Below are positions 8,287-17,109 of a stretch of DNA of 21,426 nucleotides, piece after piece. The stretch lies in the NCBI GenBank assembly GCA_900128585.1, contig LT642357.1, forward strand, positions 1-21,426. The letters are read 5' to 3'. Under the pieces are notes generated by a model, which made no database searches, was not told the origin of the DNA, and worked only from the letters and a program-made list of their open reading frames with translations. Origin of the DNA: Stramenopiles sp. TOSAG23-3. Lineage: Eukaryota > Sar. Position 1 is the stretch's first letter. Every line of letters starts with the position of its first letter. Position numbers and translations under genes: made by a program.

Positions 8287-9990
8287 CTACTTTTTCTTCT
8301 TTTCCCCCCCTTTCCCTTTCTTCTTTTCGTTCTTCCCACCTCCACCGCGAGGCTTTTTCGCGGCCGCTTTTGTCTTTTTATCTTTTGTACCTTTTTTCCC
8401 CTTCTCCTTCTTCCCAGATTTTTTGGCAGAGCCTTTCTTGCTCTTCTTTTTTGAGGCCGACTTACCCCTTTTTTTGCTGCTTTTTCGAGACGATTTTTTA
8501 GAACTTTTCCTGGAGCTCTTTCTCGAGCTTTTCTGGCTACTACCACCTCTAAGATCGCCTTCCATAGTATCTTCTAATTGCATCATTTCCCATTCCTTCA
8601 TTCGTTTCGACTTTATTTTAGACATTCCTAATTTCAAATTTCTCTGGAGGACAGTGGCGGACTGAAACTGATTTCTCAGAATAAGGCCATAAATCTTCTT
8701 TCGTGCAAGATAGGGCCTTTCGTTAAGTGTAACGTAGTCAAGGAATACAGACAGACTAGGTCGATCAATGACAGCCTCAGCCAATAAATCGAAGCCTAGA
8801 TTGGTCATGTCTGGGTTGTTAAGAACCTTTAAGGACGACAGGGAGGAAAACGTACCGCTCTGGGAGTTTTTATATTCTTCAACGCCCTCCACCTTTGTTT
8901 CCCAAATTCGCTGAGTGTGAATCGCGTGTGCCAACGCCCTCGCGCCCTTGAGGCAAATGTTGTTCGAGGAAATGTCCAACAATTCCAAGGCTGGGTGACT
9001 TTGCAAAACACTGATCAACGTAATCACCCCTTCTGATTGTAAGTTGTTTTTTGCACAAACCAGAAACTTTAAGCAGGGCACAGACGTCTCATTAACCGCA
9101 GCATTATCAGCGCTTTCACTGGATTTAAATGTGTATGGAAAGGCACAAATTCCTGCTGCTATTGATTTGGCAGATTCTGGACCCAGTGTATTCCCAGATA
9201 AATCTATTTTTGTAAGTGTAGGAATGGTGAACAGCGCGTTCAATGGATCTGCCGGAAGTTTTATACGTTCACCATGTGCTGTTCCTTCTTCTGCGTATTT
9301 TCCTTCATACTTTTTTGCCTCCTCTTCCCCCTCAAGGCTTTCCTCTTTCCCTTCTATACCACTTGCAAACAAGGCTTCCATAGAAGGGTCATCCATGTAC
9401 TGCGCCTGAGGTGGTGGAGTGTAAAATTCGGGGTACGCTGCCCTGCCGTCTTTTCCAGACCCGGGCCTACTCCTTGATTTTCCCGAAGCAGGCCTGCTTC
9501 CTGGCTTGCTACTTTTGGCTGAAGCAACCGTTGCAAACTTTCCAAGTGAATTGTACGACAAATCTAATACATCTATACCCTTACTTTTTGACAATATGAC
9601 AGATGCAATGAACCGTCGAGTATCTAATATTCGTTGTCCCCCAAAAGATATTTCCCGCAAACCTTGCCAGTGAGCCATTGATGGGATGGCAATTTCAATT
9701 ATGCCGTCCTTAATTTGCCTTAAATTATGGTAGGATAAATTCAACACGCTCCTTGGCCCATGGTTCAACTCTTTTGAGAGAGGGTTTTCTTCCTGCTTCT
9801 CAGGAGTTTTACCCCTAGACCGTGACCTACTTCTGGATTTTGACTTCCCGCGGGACCTACCTCTTTTACTGCTTTTAGAACGGGACCGTCGCGAACTTTT
9901 GCTACCTGACTTACTACTGCCTTTTGAAGACCCCGAGCGCTTTCCGCCTTTCTTCTTCTTTCCACTACCTTTCTTCTTCTTCTTTGGCAT
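8287..9990 (-). CDS. Leucine-rich repeat protein with basic Lys/Ser tails
   Basis: 567 residues from the first ATG (9988-9990, G at -3). The frame extends 16 codons upstream to a GTG, but no ATG occurs there. Order: a Lys then Arg/Ser-rich head (2-61), RI-type LRR units (LNLSYHNL 83-90, LDLSYNSL 142-149, DLSGNTLGPESAKSIAAG 263-280, LDISSNNI 338-345), a variable loop at about 155-250 with two SRPxSG motifs (165-170 and 174-179), and a Lys-rich tail (482-567) with repeated KSSR/KSSK (487-507). LRRs bind proteins; the RS-like and lysine tails suggest binding to nucleic acid, tubulin or phospho-regulated partners, which is inference. The stop overlaps an AGACGACTA motif. Strongly basic frames on other registers of the tail are composition artefacts. 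Confidence 0.9.
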   Translation of the reverse strand: MPKKKKKGSGKKKKGGKRSGSSKGSSKSGSKSSRRSRSKSSKRGRSRGKSKSRSRSRSRGKTPEKQEENPLSKELNHGPRSVLNLSYHNLRQIKDGIIEIAIPSMAHWQGLREISFGGQRILDTRRFIASVILSKSKGIDVLDLSYNSLGKFATVASAKSSKPGSRPASGKSRSRPGSGKDGRAAYPEFYTPPPQAQYMDDPSMEALFASGIEGKEESLEGEEEAKKYEGKYAEEGTAHGERIKLPADPLNALFTIPTLTKIDLSGNTLGPESAKSIAAGICAFPYTFKSSESADNAAVNETSVPCLKFLVCAKNNLQSEGVITLISVLQSHPALELLDISSNNICLKGARALAHAIHTQRIWETKVEGVEEYKNSQSGTFSSLSSLKVLNNPDMTNLGFDLLAEAVIDRPSLSVFLDYVTLNERPYLARKKIYGLILRNQFQSATVLQRNLKLGMSKIKSKRMKEWEMMQLEDTMEGDLRGGSSQKSSRKSSRKSSKKSSRKSSKKRGKSASKKKSKKGSAKKSGKKEKGKKGTKDKKTKAAAKKPRGGGGKNEKKKGKGGEKKKK

Positions 9991-10756
9991 ATCGCAGATT
10001 AATTGAACAGCTCTGAACGCAAAGAATTGACATTCCACCAGATCAACAAAGCCGGGTTTTCAAATAATATAAATCAAATGATTTGAGAACATTCGCTTCA
10101 TTTCTATATCATACAATTTAACGATTTTATCGACAAACTTTGTGGATTACACGGTATTCCGTGATACCTACAACAACAGAAGGAAAATGTGTTTAGTCCG
10201 TCTACGTATTTTATTTATAACCGTTTTTCTCATATAATTAGTCGTCTAGTGTACATTAAGCTAATAGCGAGTTAGTATTAAGAGATAATAATAATAATTC
10301 CAGTACCGTACAAATACTATTTCTATTCTGTACCGTTTTGTTCATGTTATTGCTATATATTTTTACATTACAATATATCTATAACGAACATTTGGATTAT
10401 TATATTATGTACGTATGTGTATATCGATCGATACACGACTAATAATATTACGACATAATAGTCTAATAATAATTAATTCATATGATGATGAGATGAGGAG
10501 GTCAGTTTTTCTTCTTAATGAGTTAGGAGTGTGTGTATATTAGTTGTTACAATTTTTTTCCAAAAAATATACAACGTATTCGTATCTCATACGGTCTTCT
10601 CTTTGAAATAATTGAAAGTGACCAGAATCAGGCCTTTTATTTCAGACCACCAGCTTCCGTATTTTGCATTAGTTTTTCTTTCCTTTTATTTAGAAAAAGA
10701 TAGAACTACACTAGGAATCTGCAGAAGAAGATGGGACTGAGTAAATTGACCCGACA
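9991..10756. promoter_or_regulatory. Divergent promoter region, LRR and ankyrin genes
   Basis: 766-nt AT-rich spacer between two divergently transcribed genes, so it holds both promoters. Visible elements: the fourth AGACGACTA (minus strand, 10239-10247) inside a 13-base inverted match to 8277-8289, so the pair brackets the LRR gene; a 12-bp palindrome TATCGATCGATA at 10422-10433; and an upstream ORF directly before the ankyrin gene (10731-10760). No CRE palindrome was seen here. Confidence 0.55.
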
Positions 10757-10760
10757 ATGA
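10731..10760 (+). promoter_or_regulatory. Upstream ORF overlapping the ankyrin-gene start (ATGA)
   Basis: ATG, eight further sense codons and TGA (10758-10760). The stop overlaps the main ATG at 10757-10759 as ATGA. This arrangement can reduce or couple translation of the main frame by termination-reinitiation. It matters only if the transcript starts upstream of 10731, which the sequence alone cannot show. Confidence 0.4.
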
Positions 10761-11572
10761 GCAAAGAAAACCCGGACGCTAATATTCAAGATGCCTTGAC
10801 ACGTCAAAAAAAGGAAGACCTTCGCTTGATATCGGATGCAGCTGGCACAAAATATGCGTACCGATTGAAAGCGCATGCATATGTGGCATTCAAAAAATCC
10901 AGGAAACTCAGATCATTTTTAGAAAAGGTTAAGAAAAATAAGAAAAACGCGAAATCAAAACGGTTTGATATAAATGTTCAACTGGAACCTGATGGCGAAA
11001 CACTTTTGCACTGGTGTGTTCGCTGGAACAGGCATAAGGTGATTCCTTTCCTCCTAGAGCACGGAATTGACCGTAGTGTAAAGAACGATGCAGGGTGGAC
11101 GGCGCTAGACTATGCCAAGAAACTTCACAATGTTCATATCTCTGGGCGATTAAAATGTACTGATGCGCTTAGGGTGGAGTCAACATATGAATTTAGAATC
11201 CGATGGCATAGGAACTTGAGATCCGTTTTGTTCCCCCTTTTCAATTGTCATTTCACTTTAGTTGCTTTTGTAAATGTAGATGATATAGCAACGTATTTGG
11301 CGACTGGTGCTTCAGAGGCAGCTTATTCAATAGTTTGTGCAGCCGCAATAACGCACCCATTATTACTCTTCAGGTACGACGAACAGCCCTCTTTTTACAA
11401 GCACGTTTACGTATGTTATGGACTGTATTCTCTGGTGCACAAGCATGTGCTTCGTTTGGCGCCTTTTCTCGTTGGCTTTGGATCTTTGGCAATTCTTTTT
11501 GTCTTAGGGGCCATGGCAGAGCTTTTAGGGAGCAGATTTTGGTTTCGAAGAAAGCGGACGAAAACGTCGTAA
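10757..11572 (+). CDS. Ankyrin-repeat protein with C-terminal membrane segments
   Basis: 271 residues; ATG with A at -3. Residues 1-75 are basic and helical (a run of K/R at 46-69). One clear ankyrin unit follows at 79-108 (DGETLLHWCVRWNRHKVIPF, then LLEHG), with the start of a second (DAGWTALDYAK, 111-121). The rest is hydrophobic, with likely membrane segments at about 155-172, 186-205 and 232-256, ending in a cytosolic-type basic tail RRKRTKTS. I do not recognise a family for the membrane half. Ankyrin plus a few membrane helices resembles adaptors or small acyltransferase-like proteins, but no DHHC motif is visible. Function unknown. Confidence 0.82.
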   Translation: MSKENPDANIQDALTRQKKEDLRLISDAAGTKYAYRLKAHAYVAFKKSRKLRSFLEKVKKNKKNAKSKRFDINVQLEPDGETLLHWCVRWNRHKVIPFLLEHGIDRSVKNDAGWTALDYAKKLHNVHISGRLKCTDALRVESTYEFRIRWHRNLRSVLFPLFNCHFTLVAFVNVDDIATYLATGASEAAYSIVCAAAITHPLLLFRYDEQPSFYKHVYVCYGLYSLVHKHVLRLAPFLVGFGSLAILFVLGAMAELLGSRFWFRRKRTKTS

Positions 11573-11607
11573 CAAGAAAATATTCTTTTTTATAAGTATT
11601 TTTAACT

Positions 11608-11685
11608 GATTTACATGGCAGACAACGAGCACCTCTAAAACAATTACGCCGCTGCTTTGAAAATCACACAAGGAATGAGTCATCT
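11608..11685 (+). repeat. 78-nt dispersed repeat, copy A
   Basis: Aligns without gaps to 19146-19223 with 66 of 78 positions identical by my count. It starts GATTTACA and contains ACGAGCACCTC and GCCGCTGCTT. It lies after the ankyrin gene in a convergent spacer and is followed by the AACAGCC repeat, the same order as copy B. I see no terminal inverted repeats, coding capacity or tRNA-like boxes. Confidence 0.8.
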
Positions 11686-11845
11686 ACAGATCATAAATGG
11701 TCGGAGAATGATAGTCAAGACTAAGTGTCAAAGGGTAATATTGATTTAGTAAAACCAAAAGAGCAACGAGATAAGTTCGCAGTTCCCTGAAGGAATGTAA
11801 ACCTAGAATGTCTAAATCTAGATTCAGTTCGCAGTACATTAATTT

Positions 11846-11884
11846 TAATTACTTTTAAATAACAGCCAATTTTCTTGCTTTTTT
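11846..11884 (-). repeat. Copy 3 of spacer repeat
   Basis: On the plus strand it reads TAATTACTTTTAAATAACAG followed by CCAATTTTCTTGCTTTTTT, the reverse complement of copy 1 with a two-base insertion. It lies 80-120 nt past the SulP stop, in GGCTGTT orientation relative to that gene. Confidence 0.75.
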
Positions 11885-11966
11885 CAAGTATTTTTTAAAA
11901 ACAAACTGGAACTTTACTGGACAACAGTCTCTCGCACAGTTCTCTCTATTCTACGGGCACGCTACT

Positions 11967-14900
11967 TCAAAAAGAATTTTGTTTTAGTAGGTTACGTTTA
12001 GATTCTCTTCGTTTGAAAGACAAGTGCATACCCGACGGTACGGAGAGTGCGGAGACGAGAGAATTTTCCTTACTAGAAATGCTCTCCACTATTTCTTCAG
12101 GGCCAATCATTTCTAATGTAGTGATCAGCTCATCAAACGTTACTTTATGGTCTACCAATTCAATATCGGCATCAAATATCATTTCCTCTGCTAACTGTTC
12201 GTTTACTGTAATCCCGTGCCTTCCTCCATACCGTTGCACAGATTCAATTAGGGCCTCTTTTGTGATGACTTGCTTCGCCAACTCTTCCGGGTTCATACTC
12301 ATAGGCTCTTTACAATTGCATAGCTTCCCAAAGTCTACTTCCATTTCGCTGTCAAGTTTCTCTAAGTGCAAATAAGTCGCAACAACTGACACAAGTGCTT
12401 CAAACGAAATATTCCCCTCGCGGTTGACGTCCCATTCGTTCATGATACAATCTAGTTCAGAATCGTCCTCCTCATGACCAAGATCTTTCATTAGCTCTTG
12501 TAACGCCTTTTTTGTGAGCACTTTCTTACCGTCTTTTTCTAAGGCATACTGCTTAAAAATTTTGTGCAGACTGGCTATTTCTACCTCTTTCAGATTCGCC
12601 AGCGTTAGCTTCTCAACCATCTTTAAGAACATATCGATACCTATTTTTTCGGACTTCTTATTTTGTGGTTTCTCCTCGCTCAAAAGTGTATGTAAATTAC
12701 GAACTTCTTGAATTGTTGGAAATATGCCCAAGTCCATAATTGCCTTTTGGGTAAGACCAAGCGAAATTCTGCCGTCAGACTTTAGGTTAGCGCTTGGGGA
12801 CTTAAGGTTAGCATCAAAGACTGCTTCACTTTGATCATTTAAATGAAATTCAAACCATTTTTTGGCCTTTTTTTCTTGCATTTGCGAAAGGTGCGGGTTA
12901 CACTCTCCCCATTCTGCCGATTTCCCATTTTCCTGATTCAGAGCTACTTTGAGGTCGCCCGTCGGAAGGCGCTGCAGTTTCAAGTGTCTAAAGTTGTGCA
13001 CGTGGTGATCAGCATCGTACTGCATCAACGTTTCAACTTGCTCAGCCTTACCGGAATCATCTCCATGCACCATCCTCCAATCCAGCGCTTGAGTTTGAAA
13101 ATCTAAGTGCGCTTTTCTGATTTTGCTCAGAACAGTCGATCCAAGGTTCAGAGTCAGACTGTTATGGAAATCTCCAGCGCTCTCCGTGACACGTGCTGTC
13201 TTTTTGCTCGTGGGCTCTTTCCCGTGCTCTAAGCTATGAAGATCACGTTCTAACCTCTGCCGCACCGACGAGGAATGGCGGAGTATGTGTTGAGTTACGG
13301 CAAGAGCCAAGCGAGGCTCATTTTGTTCCATCAGCTTTAGTTTTTCTTTAGATATGCACCAAAATGTGCTGTCTTTATCAGCGACGATGGAATGGCTCAC
13401 CGGTAAGTTTAGGAATATGCAAGCATCATTGACTACGGCCCCTTTCGAGACAGTTTGTATTCGTTGGACTACTCCACTGTCTTGCGCCGTGTAGGAGGTT
13501 ACCCTTCCAGTTTGCAAAATGAAAATAGAAGAGTTCATTTCACCTTCCTTACACAAGAAGTCCCCCTTCTTTATTTCCTTCAGTTCGGCATATTCCCAAA
13601 TATTATGGCCTACATTAGACCCTATTGCAATTTCAAACTCTTGATATTTCTGCTTTTCCAACGATTCTTTGTGTAATTTGATAAAAGAGTCGAACACCAG
13701 CCATTTCGATCGCACTCGGGACGCCCGAGTCAATATTTTGTCTTCAATCAGTTCCATCCCGTAGTCTATGTCAGGTGCTATGAGTATGCCAGCAGCCGAC
13801 GCTGAGCCACGATGTCTGTGTTCTTTGTTTTCACCACCATCTTCCATCCCTGGAATAAGTCCGTAACGCATGAACAAAAGGTCCAGCTTGGCAGAGTTTT
13901 GGCCCATTTTCGTCAAGCCGGTGTAACAAATACTAATTGCACTTCCATCGTGGTTTTGTACGTACCGCTGGACGTCTTTGAGCATCTTTATACCAGACTC
14001 ATCGACAGATTGCACATGCTCGAAGTCGAACAGAAAGTAGCGCGTTTGCTCGGGACGCCGACGTTTGCTACTTTCTTCGAGGATCGACTTAACTCTCTCA
14101 AATATGGACGCGGCCGAAGCAAAGAAAATGAACCCGTCGAACTGCAGTACGCTGACTCTCTGGCCCACACGAGTCAGAAGGGCTTCTTCCCAATAGCTTC
14201 GCACAACTTTACTTCGCAGAAGCCGTCCATCGGTGGCATTTCGTATGACAGTTATTTGCGTTGACTGGAAGACAAATGCAAACACTGAGATGACAATACC
14301 CAAAACGACGCCATCGAGCATTGCGTGGGTCATATGCAGCACCTGGTCAACAAAGATGACGACCACTAAGATAAAGTAAATAGTGAATATATCTACGTAC
14401 TTCATCGTGTAGCAAGGCTTGTACAGGTAGTTGTCGATGAAAGGCATGGCAGCGTAGAAGAGCAAACTGCTGAGCAGAAAGCGGGGCAGAATGTTCAGCA
14501 GCGGAACCGCACCACCACACAGCCACATTATCCCGCAGAATAGGCCAACTCCGTAGCCCACTCTCGTTTCAAGCTTATTCCCTAAGATTCCGTAACTAAG
14601 AATATTGAACTTCACCTGGGGGTAACCTGGAGCTGAAATTCCAGCAAGTGCAGCGACCACGTTTTCTTTCCCAGTCAACTCTATTTCGTACCGTACGTCG
14701 ACTTCCATTTCCAGGGCACTTTTGGTAGCAGCCAGTTTCAACAACGAATCGACCACAAGAATAATCATCATGACGATCATGTCAGGCAACGATTCTCTGA
14801 CCGCCCCGAACGCTATTTTATCCTTCTGAAACCACTGCCCATAGGACTCCGTGTACAGTTCCCAAAATGGACGGTGAGCAAAGTCAGGAAACATCACACC

Positions 14901-15812
14901 CCATTCTCTGTAAGTCGTCAGGGGCTCACCGATGGCCAAGAATACAATGTAAAATACGATCAAAGGTGCAAACAGGAATGTTGGCAGAATAACCATAGCA
15001 CCACCGTATTTTTGAAAGAAATGCTCACGTTTCAAGAAAAAGAGTGTGGTCCCGAGAATGAGTGAAACAAAAAGCATGATCCAAGGAACCAACTCCGTTT
15101 CCTGTCGTCCAAGCGCAACTTTCCCAGCATATTTAAGCACTTTCCAAGCTATGCAACCGAGAAAACCGTTTACGACCGGTTCAGGGAGAAACTGCACAAT
15201 TCTCGTGGCGCCAATATAGCCAAGAATGTACCAGACAAAACCCATCAGAAAAGTAGACAAAAAGATGAGAAATGTCAACGTCGGAACTGCCTGTTCCTGG
15301 GGATACTTCGTCAACACTTTTGCCCAATTGACTACGAACAGACAGGCAATTATGTCCGGGCCACTTATGTTTATTTTAATTTTCGATAACTTGGAAGTTA
15401 TCAAACAAGTTATCAGAGTAGAAGAGCACTGAACTCCCACCCCAATCGCCAACGATTCGCGGAACATTTTGTATGTGGCCTTGTCGTCATGAATAATAAT
15501 TGCACCAACCATACAAAATATGTACTTCAGGAAGCCCAGTACGAAAACGTCGACTATCCACCTCATCTGGTACTGCCAGCCAACTGGTAAGGTGGGCTTC
15601 GCATCATGGTCTTCGCCTCTAATGGTCAGGGAAGCATCCAGGCTATTCAACAACTTAACATGCTGTTCTACAGCCATGCTTTTTTTCGCCGTTTTGTCAA
15701 TTTTTGACGGTTGGAATTCTGCAAGTTCCACGGCAACGTCGCCAGTGACTGTTGCGACTTCTTCGTCGTCTGAAGAGTCTTGTACCTTGCTAGCATTGTT
15801 TTCAGTTTCCAT
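11967..15812 (-). CDS. SulP/SLC26 anion transporter with STAS, CNB-like and EF-hand-like regions
   Basis: 1281 residues. SulP membrane core at about 82-520 (NISGPDIIACLF 148-159, EPVVNGFLG 211-219, GISAPGYPQV 391-400). A STAS domain at about 548-640 has FDGFIFFASA (558-567) and a nucleotide-fold strand before VDESG (603-607). A cyclic-nucleotide-binding fold lies at about 735-850 (GDFLCKEGE 750-758, FILQTGRV 764-771). Its phosphate cassette is degenerate: VND (794-796) replaces the usual FGE, and Val805 replaces the Arg after Pro804, so cNMP binding is doubtful. The C-terminal third has EF-hand-like helices; the best loop is DVNREGNISFEA (1128-1139), which lacks the final Glu. SulP proteins carry sulfate or other anions across membranes; STAS regulates them. 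The substrate and membrane are not determinable, and a YbaR/Ygr125w-type subgroup is possible. Some other eukaryotes carry SulP-STAS-CNB; the EF-like tail is less familiar to me. Confidence 0.93.
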   Translation of the reverse strand: METENNASKVQDSSDDEEVATVTGDVAVELAEFQPSKIDKTAKKSMAVEQHVKLLNSLDASLTIRGEDHDAKPTLPVGWQYQMRWIVDVFVLGFLKYIFCMVGAIIIHDDKATYKMFRESLAIGVGVQCSSTLITCLITSKLSKIKINISGPDIIACLFVVNWAKVLTKYPQEQAVPTLTFLIFLSTFLMGFVWYILGYIGATRIVQFLPEPVVNGFLGCIAWKVLKYAGKVALGRQETELVPWIMLFVSLILGTTLFFLKREHFFQKYGGAMVILPTFLFAPLIVFYIVFLAIGEPLTTYREWGVMFPDFAHRPFWELYTESYGQWFQKDKIAFGAVRESLPDMIVMMIILVVDSLLKLAATKSALEMEVDVRYEIELTGKENVVAALAGISAPGYPQVKFNILSYGILGNKLETRVGYGVGLFCGIMWLCGGAVPLLNILPRFLLSSLLFYAAMPFIDNYLYKPCYTMKYVDIFTIYFILVVVIFVDQVLHMTHAMLDGVVLGIVISVFAFVFQSTQITVIRNATDGRLLRSKVVRSYWEEALLTRVGQRVSVLQFDGFIFFASAASIFERVKSILEESSKRRRPEQTRYFLFDFEHVQSVDESGIKMLKDVQRYVQNHDGSAISICYTGLTKMGQNSAKLDLLFMRYGLIPGMEDGGENKEHRHRGSASAAGILIAPDIDYGMELIEDKILTRASRVRSKWLVFDSFIKLHKESLEKQKYQEFEIAIGSNVGHNIWEYAELKEIKKGDFLCKEGEMNSSIFILQTGRVTSYTAQDSGVVQRIQTVSKGAVVNDACIFLNLPVSHSIVADKDSTFWCISKEKLKLMEQNEPRLALAVTQHILRHSSSVRQRLERDLHSLEHGKEPTSKKTARVTESAGDFHNSLTLNLGSTVLSKIRKAHLDFQTQALDWRMVHGDDSGKAEQVETLMQYDADHHVHNFRHLKLQRLPTGDLKVALNQENGKSAEWGECNPHLSQMQEKKAKKWFEFHLNDQSEAVFDANLKSPSANLKSDGRISLGLTQKAIMDLGIFPTIQEVRNLHTLLSEEKPQNKKSEKIGIDMFLKMVEKLTLANLKEVEIASLHKIFKQYALEKDGKKVLTKKALQELMKDLGHEEDDSELDCIMNEWDVNREGNISFEALVSVVATYLHLEKLDSEMEVDFGKLCNCKEPMSMNPEELAKQVITKEALIESVQRYGGRHGITVNEQLAEEMIFDADIELVDHKVTFDELITTLEMIGPEEIVESISSKENSLVSALSVPSGMHLSFKRRESKRNLLKQNSF

Positions 15813-15981
15813 CAGTACTGTAAGTGGATAGTTTCAGACGGTAATTAGAGACGTATTGTAGTGATGCGCCTACTTTCAACCTCTCATTTTTGAACCAAAA
15901 TTCTACTTCGTGTTATACTTTCAGACGGGCAATATGGATGGGTCTAGATGAATGCAAAGTCATGCATGCCCTTTTTTGCTT

Positions 15982-15989
15982 TAACGTCA
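15982..15989 (-). promoter_or_regulatory. CRE-like site (TGACGTTA on minus)
   Basis: One mismatch from the CRE palindrome when read in the sense of the SulP gene, about 170 nt upstream of its ATG (15812). The weakest of the four CRE-like sites. Confidence 0.25.
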
Positions 15990-16199
15990 CCTGGGCACTT
16001 ACTTTCCACTCTACCTACATTTTTAACTGATGTGGGTATTTATTATATAGGCTGCATAGTAATTAACTGTAATTAGTATACTGTATTAATATAATACCAG
16101 CTGTAGAGAGGGAGGCAGCCTACTTTGATCTGAAGAAGAATACGGTAACCGAATACAATACATCATCCAAAATATCCAAAATCGCTGGCGATTACAGGC

Positions 16200-16222
16200 T
16201 ATAATACGTATTATACCGGTAT
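16200..16222. promoter_or_regulatory. Overlapping palindromes, operator-like
   Basis: TATAATACGTATTATA (16200-16215) is a perfect 16-bp palindrome. It overlaps the perfect 10-bp palindrome ATACCGGTAT (16213-16222). Together they could bind a dimeric factor. The AT background makes the first less surprising. No family is assigned. Confidence 0.3.
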
Positions 16223-16344
16223 TATTTAAATTAATAGGAATATATAATTAATGGAATTAATAGACTAGACTATCAATAAAATATGGAAAGAAGAAAGAGA
16301 ATAATAATAATAAATAAGACGACGATGAGAAGCAGCTATTTTTG

Positions 16345-16379
16345 TTGCATTGCATTGCATTGTATTGCATTGCATTGCA
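16345..16379 (+). repeat. TTGCA pentanucleotide microsatellite, 7 units
   Basis: Seven tandem TTGCA units, with one variant (TTGTA, fourth unit). Likely length-variable. It sits about 830 nt upstream of the LtrA start, with no sign of function. Confidence 0.9.
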
Positions 16380-16420
16380 TGCCTGCTTATTATATCACAT
16401 AGTCTAGTATTATTAGTATC

Positions 16421-16437
16421 AGTTATCACAGATAACT
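16421..16437. promoter_or_regulatory. Inverted GATA-type pair AGTTATC/GATAACT
   Basis: Perfect 7-bp arms with a 3-nt spacer (ACA), each arm carrying a GATA core. It could be a paired GATA or MYB-related (GATAA) site, or just AT-rich chance. Confidence 0.25.
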
Positions 16438-17101
16438 TTAATTACATTTGTTAACCTCTCTTCTTATTCAAGAGGTACGAGAAGCTAGCTGTACGAGAGA
16501 TATAAAAATGAGGTGGTTTCGTTCAACTCGTAAAAGAACACTATTAATACTACGTAGTTGGCAAGTTGGATCTATAATAAAATCATGACACGTATTCATA
16601 CTATTGGATCTAAATTTTTTTATATAGGAATAATAATAATATTCAAGTATATTTATATTGTATTCTTTGGCTTCTCCAAAACCTTGAAGTGAATTTTTGT
16701 CTGTTATGGTGTGTCTATATAATATTATTACATGAAAATTCTTTTTTTTAACAAACTTTTTTCTTCTTCTTCCAGTTAAACTTAGAAAAATATATGCTCC
16801 TCCTCCTCCTATTAGCCTATTATAATTATATGGACTATCCTCTCTTCCTTCTTCTCTAAGTATTACTATATTGTGAAAACTTAATAATAATAAAAATAAT
16901 AAAAGTCTCTATACTACTACAGTACCGTACCAGTAGAAGAAATAAAAAAAAAATAAAAAAAAAAAATAATAAAAAATATAGAGTATTATTATTATTATAA
17001 TTATAAAACGTGTGCGTGTGGTGGTGAGAGTAACAAGAAATTGATTTCCAGAAATGTTCTTATACCCCATCCCATGGTTAGTAATTTTCTATTCTTTGAA
17101 A

Positions 17102-17109
17102 TGACGTCA
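17102..17109 (+). promoter_or_regulatory. Perfect CRE palindrome TGACGTCA upstream of LtrA
   Basis: Perfect bZIP/CRE palindrome ending 100 nt before the ATG at 17210, at typical promoter distance for a compact eukaryotic genome. Best supported of the four by position and perfection. Confidence 0.45.

Larger units (their letters stand above)
11573..11966. other. Convergent spacer, ankyrin and SulP genes
   Basis: 394 nt, tail-to-tail. It contains one copy of the 78-nt repeat (11608-11685) and, 160 nt further, one copy of the AACAGCC repeat (11846-11884). No AATAAA lies close after either stop. Nothing coding was seen. Confidence 0.65.

Noticed and set aside
8232-8546. 104-codon strongly basic minus-strand frame
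   Set aside because: Alternate register of the Lys-rich tail of the LRR gene; AAG/AGA-type repeats give basic residues in every register.
9991-10038. 16-codon N-terminal extension of the LRR protein
   Set aside because: Begins with GTG and has no ATG; the ATG at 9988-9990 starts the typical Lys-rich head.
11335-11595. 86-codon frame overlapping the ankyrin gene's 3' half
   Set aside because: Shadow in another register of the membrane region; no independent evidence.
16943-16978. A-rich run as a retroposon tail
   Set aside because: No upstream coding remnant or target duplication; simple A/T-rich spacer DNA is sufficient.
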